Assembly (NCBI GenBank): GCA_032353305.1
Contig: JAUCNG010085551.1
Coordinates: forward strand, 1 to 14,048
Reading direction: 5' to 3'
Source of the DNA: Cephalothrix spiralis
Lineage: Eukaryota > Nemertea > Palaeonemertea > Archinemertea > Cephalotrichidae
Length of the DNA stretch: 14,048 bases
Shown: in pieces, positions 7,729 through 14,048 of the stretch
Layout: each line of letters opens with the position of its first letter
Position numbering within the stretch: position 1 is the stretch's first letter
Notes under the pieces: generated by a model
The model's database searches: none
What the model saw: the letters and a program-made list of their open reading frames with translations, nothing else
What the model was told of the DNA's origin: nothing
Made by a program: the position numbers and the translations under genes

Positions 7729-10700
7729 CTGCGGAAAAAGAAATACATGTATTTAGTAAAGAGAGAGAATTCTATTTCACGTAGAATCTGAATCCGATGC
7801 TTACAGAGGTGCTAATATTGACACCAACGCTTTCATCATCAATAATGTCTGTAATTCGATAAACCTCGATTATGACATACAGTGTGTCTCAATATTATGG
7901 AAAACAGCCAGAAGTCGTCATATTGAATATTTTAAAAATTGCAAAAATACGCCTTTGAGAGCATTGTCTTTTATCCCGAATAAAACTCATTTGGTGCCGA
8001 ACGGTTCATAACTAAGGGAGCTACGAAGATTCTCCTAAAAAAACACTGATCTCATTTTCCCCACCCTAAATCGAAATACTAAATTGAGGGAATGTTATTT
8101 TCAATCACTCTAAAATTAATCTGGAATATTTTCAGTGCCTATCAATTTTTACTCAATTTCAATAGTAAATTGAATAGTAAATTTAAAAAAATAAAAATGA
8201 GGAAGAGTCATAATATCATAAAAATATAGTGAGCTTCTATTAGAAGTGCCCTAACTAAAAAACGTCAATTTTTGAGACGCCGCTCAAAAATGGTATGCGC
8301 TTTGCTTAATTTTGAAACTTCTAATTGGGCTAGGGTAATGGAATTTTGATGTAAATAGGGGATTTCGAGGTCAGGGAATCGAATGGCGCACATAGTTTTA
8401 TGATTAGGCTATTGAGAACTGGCACTTCGGTATGATATTGGTGCTGAAATCTTCAGGATCCAGGTCCAGGGGATTTTTGGCGCCAAAATTTTTTCTTTTC
8501 GCCAATGATCTTAGAACAACGTATATTTTCCGAAAATGAAGTACAAACCCGACATTTTAGAAAATTTCAAAATAACACTCCCCCCTGATAGTAAGATAGG
8601 TATCCAAAAAGAAGAAATTGTAGAACACCTGGGACGACTGATCAAATCAGGAATTTTCACAGTAGTAAAACGTACCTAATAATAAATGCTAAAGATTCCC
8701 GTGGAACTTCACGATTTAAAAAGAATCGAAGGCCTTTAAATAATGTCTGTAATCTTTTCATTTTTTCCATCTCCTGGATTCGCTGTTCAAGTGCATCTGG
8801 ATCATCTGGGTTGGTGCTTGGAAATTCGTCCATTTCCGGCTCGTCGATATCTCCTATCGTTTTTAGAGTCTGTGTGAAAGCACCTAACCGCTCTGCCTCA
8901 ATTTCATTTGGGATGCAAACCGAAGTTTGTGATTTAAGGTCAATGTCATCTGCTTTCAATAAATAGTTTTCCTCTGGCAATTCCAACTTAAAGAAAAGAA
9001 AAAACAGATTAGGATGAAATGAGATGAACATTAAAAATAACAATCCGGTGTTCAGACTTCATAACGCCCAATTCGAAAAAGTAGGTAGGTATTTTATAAA
9101 AAGTAGGTATTTAAAAAAATGAGCATTTATAGGACGCGGAGCACTATCACGCGAAGCGCGATAGGTAAAAGGGTTTGGTCAATGATGGCCTAACATTGGG
9201 GTACGGGAGTTTACGCCGGGTTTTAGAATATCAAATGATTATCTCGCGTATTTTTGAAGATACAACTTTGTAAACAGCGGACAAAATATAGCGCGCCACC
9301 CGATATAAGTCTAACTAGTTTTTAATTTTTAATTTTTTTATTTTTCAAATAGAACTATATATTTTATAATTGTATTAATAGTAAGTAATAACAAAAATCC
9401 CACCCCATCCCACTTAATAACAATATATATTTGCTTAGCAAAAAATATTAGAGTTAATATAAATTTTTGATATTTAAAATGCAGGTATTTTTAAAAGTTC
9501 AGTTTAATAATGCTAAAAATCCCGGAACATTGATATTCTGCACCTAAGTCGCGAATATTTCATTGCAGCAACAAATATTACATGAATAAATATCATCCCC
9601 AGCATTAGAATAATGGATTAAAAAAGACATGCCGAGCGAAGCGAGGCTGAATTTTTTTTGAAATATCAGGTAATAAACACGATTTTAAGGCACTTTTGAA
9701 AAAAAAGAAGGTATTAATTTTAAAAGTACATGTAGGTATGGAATTTTAAAAAAGTAGGAAAAGTAGGATAATTTAAAAAAAGTAGGAACGTAATATGAAG
9801 TCTGGGTGTTGTAGCGCGCCCTTTTATTTCGGTGGCACAGGGTTCGGCGCTTCTCAGACGATGTATCGTACACAGACCGGATACTGGGTTGCCCGTGCAG
9901 TACACATACGTGGAGTGGGACGCTGTCTCTCCCTTCGGAGTTAACCACTCTAAACGGTATATAGGAAATAGATAAGAAGTGTGGGCATACAGGTAAATGC
10001 TCGAGCAAGCGGACCGTCGGTGTTTTTTTCGAAAAGTCCAACTGACGCCCGTCATAAAGGAACAGGGGGTAAATAATCAATCATGATTAAGAAAGGCTCT
10101 ACGCGTACGGCGAAATAGGGCATCGATGAAAGAATATTCTTAAATTGACATCAGAGATAATATTTCAATGGCTATTTCAACGTTTGCGAGGTACATGTAG
10201 ATGATGTCGGTACAGCTAAATTGTGTCGCTAACCAATCCAAACTTTGTATGTCACCGATACACCCAACTGGCTATAGTGGGTCAAGATAATGCTTGATGA
10301 ATTGTTGTTAACACAATAATCCGTGTTTATAAGAAAATTCCTATTATTATTCTGATAATGCTTGATGTTCACGATTCGAGAGGGCATAGCATAAAAAATA
10401 TCCAGTTCCTACATCTAACAAGCCTCTATGACGTAATATGAATTGGTACACTATCATCGACCTTTGGGGATCGAGTAACATACGTCTTTCGAGGCTAATC
10501 AAATGTCAGCCTGGGAACCGCCTCGCTGGCTACTCTATACATGTAACTCACTTATCAAATAGCTCTAAAGGATTTTGTGGGCATTAACGTTTTTTATTGA
10601 ACACTAGCCGGAAAAAACGCTTTTGATTTTGTCTTTACGCAACCCAGTCTGAGGCACTGGATGTAAGCTCGTATAGGTGAGTCGGCGATAGGTGGGAACG

Positions 10701-13700
10701 CACGTTGATCGAACCCAGGGCCAGGAGATTATAAGTCTTTTGTTCTACCGGTTGAGCCAACTGGGTAGAGCATTGGTAGACGATGAACATTTACATACCT
10801 TTGGAGGATAATGCAGACTTAATGCGTTATACAATCTAAAATTGACGAATCCTAACAACGTAGTATAAAATTCTAAGAAGGTTAGCATAACTTTATAGTC
10901 AACATCATTGGCGGTCTGAAAATATAAAAAATATATATAACCTGAAATATTCTTAAAGTATCATCATAATATATACTCTAGGTTTACCAGATTAACTACC
11001 AGTATTTGAATTGCCTAGTTTTCTTAATATGGATGATACAGATGCAGCCGAAAAACATCACAGTATACATCATCAAAATATATTTTGTCACGTTTGTTCC
11101 CCAACCTAGATACTCTATTCCTTTTGCATATAGAACGCTGTTTTTAAGGAACACGGTATGTATTTTGGGATACGGCCTCAATTTACGCTGCTAACCAATA
11201 ATGTGGCGATTCTTAACAAGACACCTGTCATCTTAATTGAGTATTTATAGACCTGATATATTTTTATTGTAGACCTATTTCTTATTTTAATTTGAGGAAA
11301 AATATTTACCTGGAATCCTGTTTTATGAGGAACGATCCATGTGACTTTTTGACCCATTATTTCAGCTTGATAATAAATACCTTTTATTGAAATAAATACC
11401 TAAATAAATGGAGAGAAAAAACATTACGTGAAAATTCATTTAAAGACTTAAAAGGAGTGGATTGAGCCAATTTGATTTAACCTAAAAATAAAAATAGTGT
11501 ACAATGCCTTGATTTTGGTGAACTATTCTCTAAATAAAACTGATTCAAATCAATGTTTAAATGTGCATATGCAGCCACATATAACATTTACCAGAAGTAC
11601 AAAAAGGTATACAACATAGGTCATGCGGTACATTAGAACTACTGAACTTCTAATAGAAACATTGTTTTACACGTTAAATTACATTTATCTTATTATTTGG
11701 GCGTTCGGAGCACATCATAGTAGGTTTAAGGTACAATCCAGTAAAAAATAAAACGAAATATTGTGTGTCAATAACAACGCCTAGGACATTGAAGTTCCCT
11801 AATACACAAGCATTAGTGAACTATTCAGTCGGAGTTGGTCTACAATTGCCATTTGATCGCGATAGGCAGTCCTTAATTAGGCAGCAAAAAGTTAATATAG
11901 ACTGGCTCATATCCCCGTCGATATTTCTTTTCATATAGAATGAAAAACAACAATAAAACAAATGAGCAGCAAAATTCATAATGTATAAATCCAAAATTGT
12001 CTAAATTTAAGTGTTTATTTTCTATAATTCCTCGTTTATAAGAAGGATATCGAAAGTGCCAATAGTTCTTGAATAGGCACTTGGTTTCCTAAATTAGATA
12101 AACCTAAACGTAGACTTACCTTACTTAATGACTTTGATGCAATTAAATAATGTTGGAATTCAACAACTAGACGTTTACATAACCTTATAGTGTGTTGAGT
12201 TGTGATTCTGTCTGCTGGAAATGTGGCAAATAAGAAACACATGCACAGGCAATCATCCAAATCACGAATAGCATCGATAAAGGTTGGATATCTTTAAAAA
12301 CAAAAATTAAGCATCTATAAACAAAATATTTAGTAACATTGAAACAAGACAAAATATCATAACTTGGGGGACAGTGTTGAGAGCAAGACGATTCAACCAA
12401 CAAAATCGAAAGACAATTAAGGACTCCAAAAACAAAAAACTTTTATTCCAAATTAACCGTATCCATATGGTGTGAAAAACAGTGTGGTGCAGACTAATAT
12501 TTTTTTCTATATCAAATTATTAAAAGGTACAAGTCCTTTTTGACATATTTTAGAATAATATCAGATTTTAGAAAAGGCAGACAATTACCGAGGCCCTGGA
12601 ATGATGGAAGCGACGAATCGGCGACAAACGCGACGAGGTCCATTATGGGGACTTTTTCGCGACGGGACGAATCTTCAGCGGCCGCAAAAATGCGACGAAA
12701 TCGACGAGTCTTTTGTGGGGTTAGGCAGAGGCGACGACCAAGTTTCTCAAAGTTGCGACGAGCGCGACGGCTACCTATCATTCCAGGGCCTCATTACTAC
12801 CTCTCAAATAAATTGATTGAATCGCACAGTACAACTCAATATGATGAGCCTTTCAAGCTAGATATTAAAACTGTCAGGGTAAAGTCAGCTCATTACTGCG
12901 TCATTACTCAATTAGCATATGAAAAGAAGCTTTAATGTCTTCAACAAACACACATGTCATTTCTCTTCTAGTTAACGTTTGTTTTTCCATTTATCAGTGA
13001 ACTCTAGTGGATCTTTAAGAGAGTACTAGTGGTTTTAGGATTGTTAGTTAGGATCCTTACCTTTCTTTCACAATTTTATCCAATTTATATCTTGGTTTAT
13101 TGGCTTTAATTATAGACACCCTCTCTTTATCACCCTTTTCAAATGCCTTTTTTAATCTTCTAAAGAAAACCTATAAATAAGATTAAAAATTAAAATATTG
13201 CATTTTAAGAATCTTAATACACAGTTGGCCATACTTATTGCCGGAGTAGCAATTCGATAAATCCACTAAAAATCTTCGAAGATATCGCTTTAATATAACA
13301 TTTAGAGATGAACTATATAATTATTTCTGGAAAGGTCATAAAAGATGCTTATCATTAGGATGGGGCAAAAACGTGATTTTCAGTTCCCGAAATTGCGACT
13401 TCGAAAAAATGGCCCCCATGGTATATATGAATTATCCCCCTCGCTAAACTTGGATCATAACCATTTCCCCACGAATTAGATAGCACTATTCCAGGTTTAA
13501 CCCTATATTGGAAACACTGTAATATAATATGTGGCAATTATGAAAATGTTACCTACCTTTTTATCTCTGAATTTATTAATAATAGGCTCATGAAGAAGAA
13601 ACCTAATATCTTTTACATGGTAGAAAGTCTTTGGCTGTGTACTACCCTTTCCAACTCTTTTCTTGTTTTTTGGTTCTATTGGATATATTCCTTTGAGGAT

Positions 13701-13710
13701 ACACAACCGT
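7603..13710 (-). CDS. PES1: Pescadillo homolog, internal exons (partial gene)
   Basis: Pescadillo is a nucleolar protein of the PeBoW complex (with BOP1 and WDR12) needed to process 28S/5.8S rRNA precursors and mature the 60S subunit. Seven exons in order: 13557-13710, 13061-13170, 12120-12291, 11310-11399, 10799-10915, 8676-8986 and 7603-7728. Every junction has AG/GT signals and the phases join exactly, giving about 359 residues. Diagnostic blocks are [46 protein letters not shown] and [20 protein letters not shown], the last entering the BRCT domain. The first exon (start Met to about residue 35) lies beyond the right edge. The exon completing BRCT and the acidic C-terminal region are not found in the 7.6 kb to the left, which holds the kelch genes. 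Exon conservation suggests a working gene. Confidence 0.95.
8239..8325. repeat. Nested inverted repeats
   Basis: The outer arms ATTAGAAGT (8239-8247) and ACTTCTAAT (8317-8325) enclose a perfect inner hairpin, ATTTTTGAG (8268-8276) and CTCAAAAAT (8283-8291) with loop ACGCCG. A small palindrome CTTCTATTAGAAG overlaps the left outer arm. It may be a short MITE; no target duplication could be fixed. Confidence 0.45.
8475..8488. promoter_or_regulatory. TTTTGGCGCCAAAA palindrome, E2F-like
   Basis: Perfect 14-bp palindrome containing TTTGGCGC on both strands, the E2F consensus. It lies in a pescadillo intron, an unusual place for a promoter element, so function is speculative. Pescadillo is a growth-linked gene in other animals. 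Confidence 0.25.
8676..8986 (-). CDS. PES1: Pescadillo exon (acidic linker to [10 protein letters not shown])
   Basis: A 311-bp exon from acceptor TTTCTTTAAG to donor GTACGT. It starts [14 protein letters not shown], passes an acidic stretch ([20 protein letters not shown]), then a charged helical segment [12 protein letters not shown], and ends [20 protein letters not shown] with IIR entering the BRCT domain. The final Arg codon is split AG/G. Confidence 0.96.
9075..9789. repeat. Segment bounded by AAAGTAGG motifs
   Basis: AAAGTAGG or close variants occur at 9078-9085, 9100-9105, 9751-9757, 9760-9766 and 9780-9785, and again at 13879-13886 and 13903-13909 elsewhere in the window. The clustering at two ends of a roughly 700-bp stretch suggests one or more copies of a dispersed repeat inserted in the intron. 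Boundaries are uncertain. Confidence 0.3.
9144..9164. repeat. GC hairpin CTAT..CGCG-AAG-CGCG-ATAG
   Basis: Short stem with CGCG arms around AAG, extended by CTAT and ATAG with a CA bulge on the left arm, standing in AT-rich sequence. A related run GAGCGAAGCGAG lies at 9634-9645. Such motifs are typical of dispersed repeats in invertebrate genomes; the family is not identified. Confidence 0.4.
9790..10040. other. GC-rich block of unknown nature
   Basis: A sharp rise in G+C compared with both flanks. The block contains GCGCGCCC, GGTTCGGCGC, CTCCCTTCGGAG and ACGCCCGTC. Two overlapping minus-strand frames stay open across it (9685-10080 and 9720-10055), but neither shows a domain and both run on into low-complexity Phe/Tyr/Leu codons outside the block. 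It was compared mentally with 5S rRNA and common tRNAs without a match. Most likely a fragment of a repeat family. Confidence 0.45.
10699..10771 (-). repeat. tRNA-derived SINE head (tRNA-like pseudogene)
   Basis: On the minus strand, box A TGGCTCAACCGG (10748-10759) and box B GGTTCGATC (10707-10715) are 32 nt apart, suitable for an internal RNA polymerase III promoter. The D-arm is recognisable and a 7-nt loop CTTATAA would place anticodon TAT, but the T-stem pairs poorly, so it is not a working tRNA. Downstream sequence on the minus strand (10560-10690) may be the SINE body, but no A-rich tail or target duplication is clear. It lies 28 bp from a pescadillo splice donor. Confidence 0.6.
10799..10915 (-). 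CDS. PES1: Pescadillo exon ([15 protein letters not shown] block)
   Basis: A 39-codon exon after acceptor TATTTTCAG. It encodes [20 protein letters not shown] and [19 protein letters not shown] and ends at donor GTATGT. A SINE-like head lies only about 28 bp inside the following intron. Confidence 0.95.
10916..11309 (-). other. Pescadillo intron
   Basis: 394-bp AT-rich intron with donor GTAAAT and acceptor TTTCAG. Two opposite short open frames at about 10996-11194 overlap each other and show no family signature. Nothing else is seen. Confidence 0.7.
11310..11399 (-). CDS. PES1: Pescadillo exon (IKGIYYQAE block)
   Basis: A 30-codon exon between acceptor TTTATTTAG and donor GTAAAT. It reads [20 protein letters not shown] then [10 protein letters not shown], the highly conserved pescadillo segment. 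Confidence 0.95.
11400..12119 (-). other. Pescadillo intron
   Basis: 720-bp AT-rich intron with donor GTAAGT and acceptor TTTATTTAG. No repeat or gene was recognised in it. Confidence 0.7.
12120..12291 (-). CDS. PES1: Pescadillo exon ([13 protein letters not shown] block)
   Basis: Follows acceptor TTTAAAG, completes the split Arg codon, then reads [20 protein letters not shown] and [20 protein letters not shown], ending SLSK before donor GTAAGT. It is 172 bp and in phase with its neighbours. Confidence 0.95.
12292..13060 (-). other. Pescadillo intron containing a MITE
   Basis: 769-bp intron with donor GTAAGG and acceptor TTTAAAG. Its only distinct content is the GC-rich inverted-repeat element at 12590-12792. 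Confidence 0.7.
12590..12792. mobile_element. GC-rich MITE with 16-bp TIRs and repeated GCGACGA motifs
   Basis: Perfect 16-bp terminal inverted repeats, GAGGCCCTGGAATGAT at 12590-12605 and its reverse complement at 12777-12792, enclose about 170 bp of GC-rich DNA. ATTAC flanks both sides (12584-12588 with one extra C, and 12793-12797), a possible target duplication. Inside, GCGACGA occurs five times, all in one orientation, with close variants GCGACGG (twice) and GCGACAA. Clustered short motifs near the ends resemble the subterminal transposase-binding repeats of hAT elements, but the superfamily is not established. No transposase is encoded; open frames across it are by-products of its composition. 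Confidence 0.75.
13061..13170 (-). CDS. PES1: Pescadillo exon ([14 protein letters not shown] block)
   Basis: Acceptor TTTATAG is followed by codons for [18 protein letters not shown] and then [13 protein letters not shown], ending in AG of a split Arg before donor GTAAGG. It is 110 bp, too short and too split to appear as a long ORF. The basic stretch matches pescadillo between the N-terminal block and YPTFIDA. Confidence 0.93.
13171..13556 (-). other. Pescadillo intron
   Basis: 386-bp intron with donor GTAGGT and acceptor TTTATAG. AT-rich; no repeat or RNA gene recognised. Confidence 0.7.
13557..13710 (-). CDS. PES1: Pescadillo exon ([11 protein letters not shown] block)
   Basis: Begins with the last base of a split Arg codon after a TTTCAG acceptor, and ends INKFRDKK before donor GTAGGT at 13551-13556. 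It encodes 51 residues of the N-terminal pescadillo domain, including [12 protein letters not shown] preceding exon ending in AG is required and is not present up to 14048. Confidence 0.93.
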
Positions 13711-13912
13711 CTGAAATATATTAAATAGTTATATATGAGGTCTTGAAATATCAAGAGTTTATGGATTAGTTCCAGAGGTGGTTGGGGCTACTAACTGAAA
13801 CTGGTCAAAGCTGACTTAATGGGTTATACTCATGAAGAAATGAAGATGCCGAGGAGTGCTCCAAGTCTGCCCCTACAAAAAAGTAGGACTTTTTCGGAAA
13901 TTAAGTAGGAAA
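13711..13912 (-). other. Start of upstream pescadillo intron
   Basis: The acceptor ATATTTCAG is at 13711-13719. The sequence to the right should be intron separating the first coding exon, which would encode the KKLQLSLPDF-type segment and was not found. AAAGTAGG-type motifs appear at 13879-13909. Confidence 0.6.
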
Positions 13913-14048
13913 ATATAATAATAATAATAATAATAATAGAACTTTATTCGCAAAGAAATTGCAAAACAAATATAATTTTCAGTACAAATGAAATCAAGCA
14001 AAGTATTGATTTCAAAAATTGTAAGAGTAGTATTGGAATTTTGCCATC
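13913..14048 (-). mobile_element. Possible 3' end of a LINE with TAA-repeat tail
   Basis: Read on the minus strand, AT-rich sequence ends in GCGAATAAAGTTCTA followed directly by about eight TTA units. Many invertebrate non-LTR retrotransposons end in a short microsatellite tail of this kind after an AATAAAG-like end. No reverse transcriptase is visible in the window. The assignment is tentative. Confidence 0.35.
13916..13938 (+). repeat. (TAA)n microsatellite
   Basis: About 7.7 perfect TAA units. It may be the tail of the retrotransposon-like sequence to its right rather than an independent microsatellite. Confidence 0.9.

Larger units (their letters stand above)
7729..8675 (-). other. Pescadillo intron (before BRCT exon)
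   Basis: 947-bp intron with GTACGT donor and CCGCAG acceptor. It holds two nested inverted repeats (8239-8325) and a TTTTGGCGCCAAAA palindrome (8475-8488). No coding sequence is recognised. Confidence 0.7.
8987..10798 (-). other. Pescadillo intron, largest complete one, repeat-rich
   Basis: 1812-bp intron between the LHYPPK and LELPEE exons. It contains a GTAGG-rich segment with GC hairpin (about 9070-9165), AT-rich sequence (9300-9600), another GTAGG-rich stretch (9720-9790), a GC-rich block (9790-10040) and a SINE-like unit near 10560-10771. No second gene is supported. Confidence 0.7.

Noticed and set aside
9790-9990. 5S rRNA or other rRNA fragment
   Set aside because: The GC-rich block does not contain the conserved 5S internal promoter words or other rRNA signatures I could recognise.
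9685-10080. 131- and 111-codon overlapping minus-strand ORFs
   Set aside because: Both span the same GC-rich block in different frames, run into low-complexity Phe/Tyr/Leu codons in AT-rich flanks and show no domain; kept only as part of an unidentified block inside a pescadillo intron.
10699-10771. Functional tRNA gene (anticodon TAT)
   Set aside because: Box A and B are present but the T-stem and anticodon stem pair poorly and the sequence is continuous with SINE-like DNA.
10996-11194. Two opposite ORFs of about 61 codons
   Set aside because: Exact overlap on both strands within a pescadillo intron and no recognisable protein features.
12512-12935. Arg/Asp-rich ORFs on both strands
   Set aside because: They translate the GCGACGA-rich MITE and its flanks; open on both strands because of composition, within an intron.
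1-14048. CRISPR array, bacterial operon or viral gene
   Set aside because: No regularly spaced repeats, no ribosome-binding-site pattern, and no replication, capsid or reverse-transcriptase motifs; the genes have eukaryotic introns.

Overview
The window is eukaryotic nuclear DNA from an invertebrate animal. It is AT-rich, has genes split by classical GT-AG introns, and contains animal BTB-BACK-Kelch genes and several small transposon-like insertions. A lophotrochozoan such as a mollusc (possibly a mussel) fits the gene content and the style of the repeats, but this is a low-confidence inference. No bacterial, phage or viral genes were recognised. All recognised genes lie on the minus strand.

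Right half (7603-13710): seven consecutive coding exons of the pescadillo ribosome-biogenesis factor (PES1), each with good splice sites and matching phases. They give about 359 residues, from just after the N-terminal start region to the middle of the BRCT domain. The first exon lies beyond the right edge. The exons that should complete the BRCT domain and C-terminus were not found to the left. The introns carry a tRNA-derived SINE-like head (10699-10771), a GC-rich MITE with 16-bp terminal inverted repeats (12590-12792), an unexplained GC-rich block (about 9790-10040), hairpins and a possible LINE tail with a TAA microsatellite (13913-14048).

Left half (about 690-7482): three tandem units of one repeat, each built around an intronless BTB-BACK-Kelch (KLHL-type) gene. 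Copy B (3980-5701) is intact at 573 residues. Copy A (1206-2965) is nearly full length, but a 2-bp slippage in a GT run separates the ancestral ATG from the rest of the frame. Copy C (6632-7482) is a decayed kelch fragment, cut down by a deletion and interrupted by a 359-bp insertion with terminal inverted repeats and a 5-bp target duplication. A and B share a 5' flank holding a perfect ATAAACCGGTTTAT palindrome (Grainyhead-like core), a RORE-like site, a G-rich run and, about 500 bp upstream of the ATG, a strikingly perfect inverted repeat (21-23 bp arms) whose arms are identical while the loop differs.

Taken together, the tandem KLHL array appears to sit on the same strand inside a PES1 intron longer than 7.6 kb, or else to mark a rearrangement that cut PES1 off. 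KLHL proteins usually act as substrate adaptors for Cullin-3 ubiquitin ligases. In A and B the Cul3-facing BTB domain is nearly fixed while the substrate-facing propeller varies, including indels in blade loops.
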